Shown: positions 48,670-58,499 of the stretch, piece after piece
Layout of the letters: each line of letters starts with the position of its first letter
How positions within the stretch are numbered: the stretch's first letter is position 1
NCBI GenBank assembly: GCA_965140355.1
Contig: OZ223193.1
Location: 248,001-312,000, forward strand
Length of the DNA stretch: 64,000 nt
Source of the DNA: Acetobacterium sp965140355
Lineage (GTDB): Bacteria; Bacillota; Clostridia; Eubacteriales; Eubacteriaceae
Direction of reading: 5' to 3'
Translations under genes and position numbers: made by a program
Notes under the pieces: model-generated
Databases searched by the model: none
Seen by the model: only the letters and a program-made list of their open reading frames with translations
What the model was told of the DNA's origin: nothing

Positions 48670-50640
48670 TTATTTACCCTCCCTTATGGCAGTTTTTCCA
48701 ATCTTGATTCGTTCAACAATTGGAATTTTAGATGAGCAGATATATTCACAACATCCACATTCAATACAATCCATCACATTTTGTGTTTTCATGCCTTCCC
48801 AGTCTTCCGTCAGTGCATACTTAGTGAAATATAATGGCCGTAATTCCATCGGACAGACATCGGCACAACGTCCACACTTGATACATTCAACCGCTTCTTT
48901 AACCGTGGTTTCAATCGCGATAATCCCATTTGAACATTTCAGCAATGGTACATTCAGATTTTCAATCTTAAAGCCCATCATTGGGCCACCGATTTTAATC
49001 GTGACATCATCGCCTTTTACATCGCCACAATGGTTGATGATATCTTTAACTGATGTTCCAACCTTTACTAAATAGTTTCCCGGCTTGTTCATTCGTTCGC
49101 CGCCAACAGTCACAACCCGCTCAATCAGTGGCATTCCTGTTTGGATCGCATCTGAAATAGCTTTAGCCGTACTGACATTACTAACGATCGCCCCAACATC
49201 CATTGGCAGACCGCCGCTTGGCACTTGCTTGCCCATTACCCGTTTAATGAGCATTTTTTCAGCCCCTTGCGGGTATTTTGTTTTAGCCACAACGATTTCG
49301 ATATTTTCGATATCGGCCGTTTTTTCCTGTAATAACTCAACCGCATCTTGCTTATTGTCTTCAATTGCGATCACACCTTTTGGTGCTCCCGATGCTTTCA
49401 TCATAGCTTTTAAACCATAAATGACCTCGTCCGCATATTCCAGTAAAACTCGATGGTCAGCAGTTAATATCGGTTCACATTCACAACCGTTAAGTAATAC
49501 TAACTCAATCGGTTTTGGTGCTTTTAGTTTAACTGCTGTTGGGAACCCGGCACCGCCCATTCCGACAATTCCTTTTTCCCGAACAATCTCAATGATTTCA
49601 TCTGGTGATAGTTTATCCAGTTCTCCGGCTGGTTTGACCGAATCGTGAAGCGTATTTTGTCCGTCTGACTGAATAACAATTGCTAACGCTTCCAGTCCAC
49701 TAACGGTATGTAATCGTGGTTCAACTGCAACAACGGTACCACTGACACTGGAGTGAATGGCACTGCTGATCAGGCCCTTTGCTTCAGCAATTTTCTGGCC
49801 CATTTTCACCTGTTGACCAACTTCTACAATTGGTTCAGCTGGTGCACCGGCATGTTGTGACATTGGAATAACGACATTCAACGGATCTGGGAAACGAACG
49901 AGTGATATATGTTCGCTTAATTCCTTGTGTTCGGTTGGATGGATTCCGCCATAATAACCTTCATATCGTTCTTCGCGGATCGATTTTACATGTTCACTGA
50001 TAAACTTGTAGTTGACTTTGGAATAATCACGAAGTTCTACTGGTTTGTCCAATAGTTCTTGTAAGCGTCCCTGTTTTTCTAATCTTTCGTAGATGAGTTG
50101 CCATCCACAATCCATTTCTTTGTTGACTTCACATTTACCATTTTTAGCACCACCACATTGGCCGTTCAACAAGCTTTTTGAGCAGTCAACAATGGGGCAG
50201 ATGCCACCGGTCATATTTAAATAACATTGGCCGCAGGCTTCACATAAAGTGCTTGTTAAAGCCATCCCGTGCTGACCATCAACGGCAATCGTGTCGCTGG
50301 CTGCGTATACTGGTATTTCTGCCAATTCGGCAATCGTTTGAATGCCCAAACCACATGAAATAACAAACACATTTTTGGTTTCTTCCGGAAGCGTTCCTAG
50401 AAAGCTCTTCGATGTCAACGGTTCGTTACAAAGGAAATCAACTTTTGCACAACCGACGATATTTTTGCCTTGTTCTTTGGCTATTTCTTCAAACAAGCCG
50501 CACTCTGGCTCTTCAAAACTCTCGAGTTCCTTAAAGCATTTGTTACAGGCTACTACAAACAAATCATCTTTGTCTGCCAGTATCGCATCGAGCTCTTCCT
50601 TTCCTTTAAGTTTAAACTTCGTGTAATCCTCCAATTTCAT
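48670..50640 (-). CDS. rnfC2: RnfC2: MetV-like domain fused to RnfC-type NADH module
   Basis: 656 residues. Residues 1-215 repeat the MetV fold and its Cys block (CGQCYLNMTGGICPIVDC, GQCGGAKNGKCEVN, CGW). Residues about 230-656 are RnfC-like: MSQHAGAPAEPIVEVGQQV barrel-sandwich part, NADH/FMN motif GMGGAGFPTAVKL, NGCECEPILTADHR, and two 4Fe-4S sites C-x2-C-x2-C-x3-C (CIKCGRCADVCP, CIECGCCEYIC). Known in A. woodii as the NADH-oxidising subunit of the MetVF complex. Cytoplasmic, unlike the Rnf complex RnfC. Confidence 0.94.
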   Translation of the reverse strand: MKLEDYTKFKLKGKEELDAILADKDDLFVVACNKCFKELESFEEPECGLFEEIAKEQGKNIVGCAKVDFLCNEPLTSKSFLGTLPEETKNVFVISCGLGIQTIAELAEIPVYAASDTIAVDGQHGMALTSTLCEACGQCYLNMTGGICPIVDCSKSLLNGQCGGAKNGKCEVNKEMDCGWQLIYERLEKQGRLQELLDKPVELRDYSKVNYKFISEHVKSIREERYEGYYGGIHPTEHKELSEHISLVRFPDPLNVVIPMSQHAGAPAEPIVEVGQQVKMGQKIAEAKGLISSAIHSSVSGTVVAVEPRLHTVSGLEALAIVIQSDGQNTLHDSVKPAGELDKLSPDEIIEIVREKGIVGMGGAGFPTAVKLKAPKPIELVLLNGCECEPILTADHRVLLEYADEVIYGLKAMMKASGAPKGVIAIEDNKQDAVELLQEKTADIENIEIVVAKTKYPQGAEKMLIKRVMGKQVPSGGLPMDVGAIVSNVSTAKAISDAIQTGMPLIERVVTVGGERMNKPGNYLVKVGTSVKDIINHCGDVKGDDVTIKIGGPMMGFKIENLNVPLLKCSNGIIAIETTVKEAVECIKCGRCADVCPMELRPLYFTKYALTEDWEGMKTQNVMDCIECGCCEYICSSKIPIVERIKIGKTAIREGK

Positions 50641-50661
50641 ACCTCCTTCGTTTTTTCTGTT

Positions 50662-51567
50662 CTATAATAAGCCGTTTTGCATTTTACAGGCTTTGATAAC
50701 ATGTTTAGCTAATAAAGCTGTGGTAATTGGACCAGTTCCACCGCCACATCCTGGGGTAGCAGAAGTAATCATTGCGACTTTGTTTAAACAGTCAACATGA
50801 GCATCACCGGTTCTGATTTTCTTGCCTTCTTCATTTAAAACAAACTCTTTGTTTTCATCTTTCATTTGAGCCATTGCCACGTCAATTAGAATACAATCTT
50901 CACTTAACATGTCTGGTTTAACCAAGCCGTAAATACCGCATGCGGTTACAACAATATCTGCTTTCTTTGTATAAGAAGCCGTATCTTTGGTAAATACATG
51001 GCACATTGTGACGGTTGCGAATTCATTTGTTAACATAATTGTCAGTGGTTTTCCTAAAACGTTAGAGTTATTAATAACAACAACGTCTTTGCCCTTAACA
51101 TCAATATTATAGAATTTAAACATTTCCATAACGCCTTCAGCGGTACATGGAAAAAATCCTCTTTCATCAGCAATCATTAGTTTTCCTAAGTTTGTTGGAT
51201 TAAGAGCATCTGGATCTTTTTCAGGACTTAACAGATATTTTATTTTTTCAGCGTCGATTTGATCGGGAAGAGGTTGGAATATTAATACTGAATGAATATT
51301 TTTATCTTCGTTGATTGATTGAAGTTTGGCAATAAAATCAGCTTCTGTTACATCAATTGGGAATTGCACAGATTCAACTTCGATATTTGATTTTCCCATT
51401 CTAGTGATAATACTTTTTTCATAAGAAATGGAACCTGGATCTTCACCAACGCGCATGATTGCCATTTTTACGGTGATGCCTTTTTCTTTTAATTCATTCG
51501 CATCTTTTAGTACTTCAGCGAGCATTGACTCGCTAACTTCTTTTCCACTTAATAATTTTGCTGCCAT
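50662..51567 (-). CDS. folD: Methylene-THF dehydrogenase / cyclohydrolase
   Basis: Bifunctional FolD. SYEKSIITRMGKSNIEV holds the catalytic Lys; FQPLPDQID, DPDALNPTNLGKL and VINNSNVLGKPLTIML (cofactor-binding) are family blocks; GGGTGPITTALL closes it. 301 residues. In acetogens it mainly acts as dehydrogenase since a separate cyclohydrolase (fchA) is upstream. The usual GRSxxVG is NNSNVLG here. Confidence 0.95.
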   Translation of the reverse strand: MAAKLLSGKEVSESMLAEVLKDANELKEKGITVKMAIMRVGEDPGSISYEKSIITRMGKSNIEVESVQFPIDVTEADFIAKLQSINEDKNIHSVLIFQPLPDQIDAEKIKYLLSPEKDPDALNPTNLGKLMIADERGFFPCTAEGVMEMFKFYNIDVKGKDVVVINNSNVLGKPLTIMLTNEFATVTMCHVFTKDTASYTKKADIVVTACGIYGLVKPDMLSEDCILIDVAMAQMKDENKEFVLNEEGKKIRTGDAHVDCLNKVAMITSATPGCGGGTGPITTALLAKHVIKACKMQNGLL

Positions 51568-51604
51568 AATTATAATACTCCTCTTAATTCAAATTTTTAT
51601 TATT

Positions 51605-52264
51605 TTATAAAAGTTGTTTCTCAACATCAGCATAAACGCGATCACAAATTTCAACGCCTTTTTCTAACATTGGTTTAACTCTTTTATTAACATCATCCAC
51701 GTAGTCTTTATCTTTGATTGTCTTAATATTGATTAAAACATTAACCCAACCGCTGATCATCGCAGCTCTTAAACATTGCACGCCACATGCAACATCACTA
51801 ATGGCTAAAGCCGAACCTTTGCCTACTAATTCTTCTTGCAACAGAATAGCCTTGTAACAAACCTCGACAATTTCGAGTGGGATACTACAAGCTACCTTTG
51901 TACATTCTTCTAACGTTTTTTCTTTGTAAGCTTTTTCTTCTTCAGTTTCTTTGGGAAGTCCATATGCTTTTGAGAGTGGCAAAAAGTTTTTTGCGTCTTC
52001 ATCAATCATTGCCAATAACCGATCTTGAAGAATCTGCGCTTCTTTTAAAATACGCTGGATATCATCTTCAAATGCCGCATATTTTTTCTTGCCCGTAGTC
52101 AAATTCCCAACCATTCCGGCTAACGCTGTTCCAACTGCACCGACTAATGCCGCTGCGCCGCCGCCGCCAGGTACAGCAGCTTTGCTGTACAACGCCTCAA
52201 CAAACTCTGTACATTTTTTTTCTGAGATCGAACTTTTTTCAGTTCCGACTGCATCAAATTCCAT
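51605..52264 (-). CDS. fchA: Methenyl-THF cyclohydrolase
   Basis: 219-residue all-helical cyclodeaminase/cyclohydrolase. VPGGGGAAALVGAVGTALAGMV near 32-53 and ALAISDVACGVQCLRAAMISG near 153 are diagnostic. Converts formyl-THF and methenyl-THF into each other. 37 nt before folD, 100 nt after fhs. Confidence 0.94.
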   Translation of the reverse strand: MEFDAVGTEKSSISEKKCTEFVEALYSKAAVPGGGGAAALVGAVGTALAGMVGNLTTGKKKYAAFEDDIQRILKEAQILQDRLLAMIDEDAKNFLPLSKAYGLPKETEEEKAYKEKTLEECTKVACSIPLEIVEVCYKAILLQEELVGKGSALAISDVACGVQCLRAAMISGWVNVLINIKTIKDKDYVDDVNKRVKPMLEKGVEICDRVYADVEKQLL

Positions 52265-52364
52265 TTGCTAACTCCACTTCAATCTTTTATTGTATATTTT
52301 TAAATCTAAATTGAGCTGATAGCGGTTCCGTAGAAACACTATCAGCCTATTTATAAAATCAAGT

Positions 52365-54044
52365 CTAGAATAAACCAGCAATTACACCGTTTTCGTCAAC
52401 ATCAATTCTTTCTGCTGCCGGAACTTTAGGCAGACCAGGCATTTTCATAATTTCTCCGGTTAAGGCAATAATAAAACCAGCCCCAGCTGAAATAGTCAAT
52501 TGACGAACCGTAATTTTAAATCCGGTTGGACGACCCAGTTTCGTTGCATCATCGGTTAATGAGTATTGTGTTTTCGCCATACAAATTGGCACCTTGTCAA
52601 AACCCAGTGCGGTCAGACGGTCCATTTCTTTAGCTGCTGCAGGTGTGAAGTCTACGCCGTCAGCACCGTAAATTCGAGTTGCGATAGTTTCAATTTTTTC
52701 TTTGATTGGAATATCCAGATCGTAGCAGTATTCGAAGGTTCCTTCGCTTTCGTCAATGAGACGAACAACTTCTTTGGCCAGTTCTTCTCCGCCTTCTCCG
52801 CCTTTTGCCCATACCTGAGAAATTGCAACGTTAACGCCCAGTTTCTGGCATTCAGATTTAACCAGTTGTAATTCTGCTTCCGTATCCAGTGGGAATTCAT
52901 TGATTGCAACAACAGCTGGTAATTTAAAGACCTGGGTAATATTTTCAACATGTTTTAATAAGTTCGGTAATCCGGCTTTTAAAGCTTCCAGGTTTTCGTT
53001 ATTTAAATCTGCTTTGGCAACGCCGCCGTTATATTTAAGGGCTCGTACGGTTGCTACAATAATTACGGCATCCGGTTTCAAGTTGGCCATTCGGCATTTG
53101 ATATCCAGGAATTTTTCAGCTCCAAGGTCAGCACCGAAACCACCTTCAGTTACCACATAGTCAGCAAAATGCATTGCCATTCGGGTTGCGATCACAGAGT
53201 TACAACCGTGCGCGATATTGGCAAATGGTCCCCCATGAATAAAGGCTGGTGTTCCTTCCAGCGTTTGTACCAGATTTGGTTTTAGAGCATCTTTTAATAA
53301 TGCTGCCATCGCACCGTTGGCTTTTAATTGTTCAGCCGTAATCGGTTCGCCAGCATAGCTATAAGCAACAATAATGCGACCCAGACGTGCTTTCAAGTCC
53401 GAAATATCACTGGATAAACAGAACGCTGCCATTACTTCAGAAGCAACCGTGATATCAAATCCGTCTTCACGCACCACGCCGTCTCCGGATCCGCCTAAAC
53501 CATCAACGATGTTTCGCAGTTGACGGTCATTCATGTCAACACAACGTCTCCAGGTAATTTTTTTGGCATCAATCTTCAGTTCATTCCCTTGTTTGATATG
53601 ATTATCAAGCATGGCTGCCAATAAATTGTTAGCTGCTCCAATGGCATGGAAATCTCCGGTAAAATGAAGGTTAATATCTTCCATTGGCACAACTTGAGCA
53701 TATCCGCCGCCGGCAGCTCCACCTTTAACACCAAAAACCGGCCCTAAAGAAGGTTCTCTTAACGCTACCAGAGTGTTTTTCCCCAGTTTTGCCAAACCAT
53801 CGGCAACCCCAATGGTGGTGGTTGTTTTTCCTTCGCCGGCTGGTGTGGGATTAATGGCGGTTGTTAGAATTAATTTTGCTGGTTTTTTACCGGTATCTTT
53901 TTTTAATAGATTGTAGTCCACTTTTGCTTTATACTTACCATATAAATCCAGATCGTCTTCGGTTAAACCCAATTTCTTTGCTATCTCACGAATATCCTGT
54001 GGTGTAGCCTCTTGTGCAATTTCAATGTCTGATTTAAAACCCAT
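52365..54044 (-). CDS. fhs: Formate-tetrahydrofolate ligase
   Basis: ATP-dependent formyl-THF synthetase, entry of formate into the methyl branch. P-loop TPAGEGKTTTTIGVADGL near 66-83, EPSLGPVFGVKGGAAGGGYAQ, VTEGGFGADLGAEKF and VAINEFPLDTEAEL are Fhs signatures. The frame extends to 54086, but GGAGG lies 7 nt before the ATG at 54044 (MGFKSDIEI), giving the usual 559-residue protein. Head of fhs-fchA-folD-rnfC2-metV-metF. Confidence 0.96.
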   Translation of the reverse strand: MGFKSDIEIAQEATPQDIREIAKKLGLTEDDLDLYGKYKAKVDYNLLKKDTGKKPAKLILTTAINPTPAGEGKTTTTIGVADGLAKLGKNTLVALREPSLGPVFGVKGGAAGGGYAQVVPMEDINLHFTGDFHAIGAANNLLAAMLDNHIKQGNELKIDAKKITWRRCVDMNDRQLRNIVDGLGGSGDGVVREDGFDITVASEVMAAFCLSSDISDLKARLGRIIVAYSYAGEPITAEQLKANGAMAALLKDALKPNLVQTLEGTPAFIHGGPFANIAHGCNSVIATRMAMHFADYVVTEGGFGADLGAEKFLDIKCRMANLKPDAVIIVATVRALKYNGGVAKADLNNENLEALKAGLPNLLKHVENITQVFKLPAVVAINEFPLDTEAELQLVKSECQKLGVNVAISQVWAKGGEGGEELAKEVVRLIDESEGTFEYCYDLDIPIKEKIETIATRIYGADGVDFTPAAAKEMDRLTALGFDKVPICMAKTQYSLTDDATKLGRPTGFKITVRQLTISAGAGFIIALTGEIMKMPGLPKVPAAERIDVDENGVIAGLF

Positions 54045-54250
54045 ATTATTTCCTCCAATACTTTGATAAATTTTTAACATCTGCATTTATGATATCTGAT
54101 CTCAATCTAAAAATCAAATAATAAATGTGACAATTTTTAACTGTAAAAAGCCGAATAACGTTTACATTTACGGGGGTTACATTAATAAAGTGAACAATAT
54201 TTTACTCTGCAATATGTAAGACACGTTTTTTTTACAAGATAATTGAATTT

Positions 54251-54391
54251 TTATTGATATTTATGCTGCAAATGCGATAATAACGATTCTACCAACATAA
54301 TATTTGCCTTGTAACCAAATTCAATTGCTCGTAAAATGATCAATTTTCCGTTTTCCCGCAATGTTAACTCAGTATTTAGTTCTAAAGCCAT
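54251..54391 (-). CDS. Possible 46-aa small protein upstream of fhs
   Basis: ORF MALELNTELTLRENGKLIIL... ending SHLQHKYQ, mostly helical and amphipathic. It overlaps an 11-codon ORF (54382-54417) whose ATG is preceded by an excellent GGAGGTGAG, a typical leader-coupling layout. No family assigned; loose resemblance to short Spo0E-like helical hairpins lacks the SQxLD motif. Confidence 0.35.
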   Translation of the reverse strand: MALELNTELTLRENGKLIILRAIEFGYKANIMLVESLLSHLQHKYQ

Positions 54392-54604
54392 CTTTGTATA
54401 CCAATAATTTCCCGCATCTCACCTCCAACAACATTTTTAAGACGGAATTTTTCAATTTTGTCTTATTCTCGTTGCCCAGCGCTGCATTTTATTATTTTTT
54501 TAATGCCGAGCAGCTAGTCCACTATTTACTTGTATATACAAATTTATTTCAGATTATCATTTTTTATCATCAATGTCAATATTTTTCTACTTCACGTCTA
54601 TTTT

Positions 54605-54646
54605 TTTTCTTTTATTGTTTGTTAATTCTCAAACAATAAAAGAAAA
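54605..54646. terminator. Long AT-rich hairpin
   Basis: 17-bp perfect stem (TTTTCTTTTATTGTTTG with its complement) around TTAATTCT, flanked by a T8 run on the left. On the minus strand it is followed by A/T-run compatible with terminator function for a transcript read either way. Confidence 0.45.
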
Positions 54647-54664
54647 TGTAATATATCGCCATAT

Positions 54665-54686
54665 TATCATTCAACATTGAATGATA
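54665..54686. promoter_or_regulatory. 22-nt dyad, candidate operator
   Basis: TATCATTCAA-CA-TTGAATGATA, perfect 10-nt arms, no loop to speak of, suggesting a dimeric DNA-binding protein site rather than an RNA hairpin. Confidence 0.4.
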
Positions 54687-55321
54687 GCCCGCTCATTGAA
54701 GTCAAATATTTATACGTTATCTTGTTCTTTCTTACCTAAAGCACTCTTCACTGCATCCAATTTATAATAAAATACCCACGTTTTATTTATTCCCTCAAGC
54801 AGCGATCGCTTTAATCATTCATTCAAGCTATTGTTCTGAAAACAAATTAAATTTTTATTATTCATTCAGAATCGCTGTATAGCTTAATCTCCTCTAACAA
54901 TCAATGCTATGACGCTACTATTGATCAAGATGACCATAAAAATATCATTACAATCATCGTTCAGTCCATTCGTATGTTTGAATGAAGTTTTATTCTATAT
55001 CACTTTTTAAGTGCTAAATAAGTCGCTTCTTGAACAACTTTCAGATCCTGAGTTAAAGCTACATATCACAAATCGATTCTCCTGTTTACAGATAATTGAA
55101 ATCCCCTTTCCGCTCTCTGCTATAATCGAATTTATCGTATATTCTGAAATATTCGCCTCAACTAAGTTCATCATGCTTATTATACTACCTCAACCGTAAA
55201 CACTATTACATTATTTTTCTATTAAAAAACATCACACTGATCTCCTTGATATAACCCTATTTTCAACTGAATCATAAATTCAATATGTACATGTTACACC
55301 TGTATATATTTTTCTATTTTG

Positions 55322-55350
55322 TTGAAATGATGATTCTTTACGTGTATAAT
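55322..55350 (+). promoter_or_regulatory. Sigma-A promoter of the corrinoid activator gene
   Basis: -35 TTGAAA (55322-55327), 17-nt spacer, -10 TATAAT (55345-55350). 77 nt before the ATG. Confidence 0.75.
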
Positions 55351-55426
55351 TAAGAATATATCTAAGTTAGTTATCTCTGTTTGTACACATAATTAACTCA
55401 TTCCACGTATAAGAAAGGACAATTAT

Positions 55427-57223
55427 ATGTCATCACTGAAAACAATCCGTGTGTTTTTTCCTTTATTAGGCAAAGATATTCTTGTTGAAGCTGGTATTAC
55501 CGTTGCTGAGGCTTGCGCTCAAGTCGGTTTCCCTCAAAATTTAGTTTGTGGTGGAAAAGGTACTTGTAAAAAATGTCTTGTAACTATCCGTGAAAACGAT
55601 TTAGTTTCTGAAGTCCTCGGTTGCCAACACCTTGTTTCTGAAAATATGAGTATCCTCATTTCAAAAGAAGCGGCGTTATCTCAGATTCTTGAAGTAAGTG
55701 ACAATGGTGAACTAAGCTTCAACCCCAAGACCCGCGTTGTCACGATCCCTTTTGCGGAGTTTAAGACTGATATGTGTTCTTACGATCTTGAAACGGTCCG
55801 TACTATTCTTGATCTTCCAGTGACTATGACTTCGATGAAAGTCCTCCGTAAATCATCCGAAGTCTTTCACGAAAAAACCAATTCATTTCTAAACCTTTTT
55901 TTGTATAACAACGAAATCATTGATTTATTATCCAGCAATGAAAAATTAAAGGCTTACGGGGTTGCATTTGACATTGGAACGACTTCTGTTGTCGGCTATC
56001 TTTACGATCTGACCAGCGGCGTATTGGTTCATCAGCATTCATCACTCAATAAACAAATTTCTTTTGGCGGCGATGTCATCAGTCGGATTGAATTTGCTTC
56101 TAATTCTCCTGAGAACCTCAAAACGATCCAAAATGCCATCCATGAAACAATTAATGATATTTTGTCAAACCTAATTTATGAATCAAAAATATCATCTGAT
56201 GCAATTTACGATTGTGTTTTTTGCGGAAACAGTACGATGGCCAATCTATTTCTGGGCTTAAATCCTCTACATCTAGGTTTTTCACCATTCACCGGCGTTT
56301 CACAAGATATTGTCATCCTTAATGCCGATGAATTAAATATTAATATCAACCCATTTGGAAAAATTACTTTCCTCCCATTGTTAGGCGGCTTTGTTGGTGC
56401 TGATACGACCTCGGTTCTATTAGGACTTCCTAAAGATGATGCTTATCGTTTAATGATCGACCTCGGCACGAATGGTGAGATTGCCATTGGCAATCATAAT
56501 AAATATTTTGTTGCCTCTACCGCCTGTGGGCCTGCACTAGAAGGTGCCGGTATTCATATGGGTATGCGTGGCACCAGTGGCGCTATTGAAAAAATCGCAA
56601 TGGTTAATGATGAAATTGAGTGTCACGTTATTGGCAATGTTCCACCAATCGGCTTTTGCGGATCAGGAATCATTGATGCTATCGCTTTCCTCTTTAGAGA
56701 AAAAATTATTTATGACCGCGGTAATTTTGTCAAAGGCGATGACCTTGATAACCACCCTTTAAAAGATCGTTTTAAAACCGATGAAGCGGGTCAACGATAT
56801 TTTGTATTTGTAAAATCTGAAGATAACCCTAATGGTAAAGAATTGATTATTACGCAAAAAGATATCCGTTCGGTTCAATTAGCCAAAGCAGCTATTTTTA
56901 CCGGTTGCTGTATGTTAGCCGAAAAATTCGGAATCAAAGGTGAGGACCTTAAAGAAATCGCTCTTGCTGGTGCTTTCGGTAATTACATCGATATCGAAAA
57001 CGCACAATTTATTGGTTTACTTCCTAAGGTTGAAGGCGTACCCATCCGTTCCATTGGTAATGGTGCCGGAACCGGAGCTCAACTTTTCTTGCTTTCTGCC
57101 GACGAAGCCAAACTTTGTGAAGAGATTCCCAAACGAACAACCCATATTGAATTGGCCTCCGATCCAAATTTCGCCAATATTTACATGAAAAATACCACTT
57201 TGGGACAAAATATAATGATCTAA
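55427..57223 (+). CDS. ASKHA-type reductive activator of corrinoid proteins
   Basis: 598 residues. N-terminal 2Fe-2S ferredoxin domain with C41-x5-C47-x2-C50-x15-C66, a linker, then an ASKHA ATPase domain starting AFDIGTTSVVGYLYDL (about 180), GTNGEIAIGNHNKYF and CGPALEGAGIHMGMRG, ending in the DUF4445 tail with AGAFGNYIDIENA. The RACo/activating-enzyme family uses ATP to drive one-electron reduction of inactive Co(II) corrinoid to Co(I). It probably serves the corrinoid protein at 62384. Confidence 0.9.
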   Translation: MSSLKTIRVFFPLLGKDILVEAGITVAEACAQVGFPQNLVCGGKGTCKKCLVTIRENDLVSEVLGCQHLVSENMSILISKEAALSQILEVSDNGELSFNPKTRVVTIPFAEFKTDMCSYDLETVRTILDLPVTMTSMKVLRKSSEVFHEKTNSFLNLFLYNNEIIDLLSSNEKLKAYGVAFDIGTTSVVGYLYDLTSGVLVHQHSSLNKQISFGGDVISRIEFASNSPENLKTIQNAIHETINDILSNLIYESKISSDAIYDCVFCGNSTMANLFLGLNPLHLGFSPFTGVSQDIVILNADELNININPFGKITFLPLLGGFVGADTTSVLLGLPKDDAYRLMIDLGTNGEIAIGNHNKYFVASTACGPALEGAGIHMGMRGTSGAIEKIAMVNDEIECHVIGNVPPIGFCGSGIIDAIAFLFREKIIYDRGNFVKGDDLDNHPLKDRFKTDEAGQRYFVFVKSEDNPNGKELIITQKDIRSVQLAKAAIFTGCCMLAEKFGIKGEDLKEIALAGAFGNYIDIENAQFIGLLPKVEGVPIRSIGNGAGTGAQLFLLSADEAKLCEEIPKRTTHIELASDPNFANIYMKNTTLGQNIMI

Positions 57224-57245
57224 CTTTACTCTTAAAATTGTTACT

Positions 57246-57283
57246 AAAAAGCAAATGCCATTATATGTTGTTTGCTTTTTTTA
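57246..57283 (+). terminator. Rho-independent terminator after the activator gene
   Basis: AAAAAGCAAA / TTTGCTTTTT stem followed by T-run, 23 nt after the stop. Confidence 0.8.
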
Positions 57284-57394
57284 TTTCTTTTGGCTTCATT
57301 CGATGGTATAATTCCTAATTATGGTAATTGTGATAAGCTCATAATTTCATGATTTATTTCACAAGTATCAATTTTTCCGGAAAGAAGGTTAGCT

Positions 57395-58450
57395 ATGAAG
57401 AAAGCTAAAATTTTATTATTGTTAACTGGTGGCACCATTGGAAGTTCAGTAAACGATCGCTGTATCAACGTTGATGCCAGTCGTGGCAATGACTTATTAT
57501 CAATTTATCAAGATCTAAACAAAAATGAAGTCGAATTTGAAGTTGTGTCCCCTTTTAATATCCTTAGTGAAAATGCCGAACCCAAACATTGGCTGCAAAT
57601 CATAAAAACCTTGAATTCCTATCAGCTTAGTGACTACACCGGCGTTATTATCGCTCATGGTTCTGACACACTTCCTTATACCGCCGCTGCGCTTTGTTAT
57701 GGCCTTGATACCCCTTTAATTCCGATTGTTTTAGTCGCTGCAAATTATGCCATCGGCGAACCTAATAGTAATGCCATTACTAATTTTTCTGCCAGTGTTG
57801 ACTTTATTTATAATTTGAAACTCCCTGGATTTTATGCGATCTACGAAAATAGTGATCATACCACTTACGTTCATCTCGCTTCTCGCCTGCAAGAAGCTGA
57901 TTGGCTAAAAGATGATTTTTCCAGCTTCGGCGAACCGTTTGCAATCTTTGATCAGCGTGGTCTTTGTTGCACACCCTCACCCAAAAACCCAACCATGCTT
58001 AAACTTTATAACCCAGTGACCAATGATATTCCCAAGATCGCCGAGTTTCGCAACGAAATATTGGCTTTAAGAGCCTACCCCGGTTTAAACTATGATGTCA
58101 TTGACCTGCGAAAACGGCCAGTCAAAGCGGTGCTCCATTCATTATACCATTGTGGTAGTGGCAATATTGCCGGTGAAAACGGTACCTCCTTACTCGCCTT
58201 TATCAAGAATAACCCAAACGTCGACCATTACCTGATTTCTTATAAAAATATTCATGGAGATCTTTATTTATCCTGCCAGGAACTCATTGCCGCGGGCGGT
58301 ATTCCATTAGAAAACATCTCTTTTGAAGCCGCTGTCACCAAATTGAATTTCGCTTATAATCAACATGAGTGTTCACCTTTAAGTTATCTCAATCGTGAAT
58401 TTTTCTATGAATTTTTGAAAGATGCCCCCGTAAATGGGTATGTAGTATAA
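57395..58450 (+). CDS. Asparaginase/glutaminase-family amidohydrolase
   Basis: 351 residues. LLLTGGTIGSSVND holds the first catalytic Thr (TGGTIG) and IAHGSDTLPYTAAAL the second triad block (HGSDT, where asparaginases have HGTDT). The LYHCGSGNI and C-terminal parts fit the family. No signal peptide, so cytoplasmic. Substrate may be a different amide or ester; its position amid methyltransferase genes hints at a role in processing their substrates (inference). Confidence 0.82.
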   Translation: MKKAKILLLLTGGTIGSSVNDRCINVDASRGNDLLSIYQDLNKNEVEFEVVSPFNILSENAEPKHWLQIIKTLNSYQLSDYTGVIIAHGSDTLPYTAAALCYGLDTPLIPIVLVAANYAIGEPNSNAITNFSASVDFIYNLKLPGFYAIYENSDHTTYVHLASRLQEADWLKDDFSSFGEPFAIFDQRGLCCTPSPKNPTMLKLYNPVTNDIPKIAEFRNEILALRAYPGLNYDVIDLRKRPVKAVLHSLYHCGSGNIAGENGTSLLAFIKNNPNVDHYLISYKNIHGDLYLSCQELIAAGGIPLENISFEAAVTKLNFAYNQHECSPLSYLNREFFYEFLKDAPVNGYVV

Positions 58451-58499
58451 TAAACTTATCTGTTTTAATTTTAGTTTTATTTATAAGAAGGAGACTGCT

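Larger units (their letters stand above)
54045..55426. other. 1.38-kb gene-poor region with palindromes
   Basis: No clear protein gene. Contains the leader/promoter of fhs on the minus strand (a TTGTCA-N17-TTAGAT pair near 54115-54145 is a weak candidate), a 46-codon minus-strand ORF (54251-54391), an 8-nt-loop hairpin (54605-54646), a 22-nt dyad (54665-54686), a weak 55-codon minus-strand ORF (55007-55174), and the promoter for the plus-strand activator gene. Confidence 0.5.
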
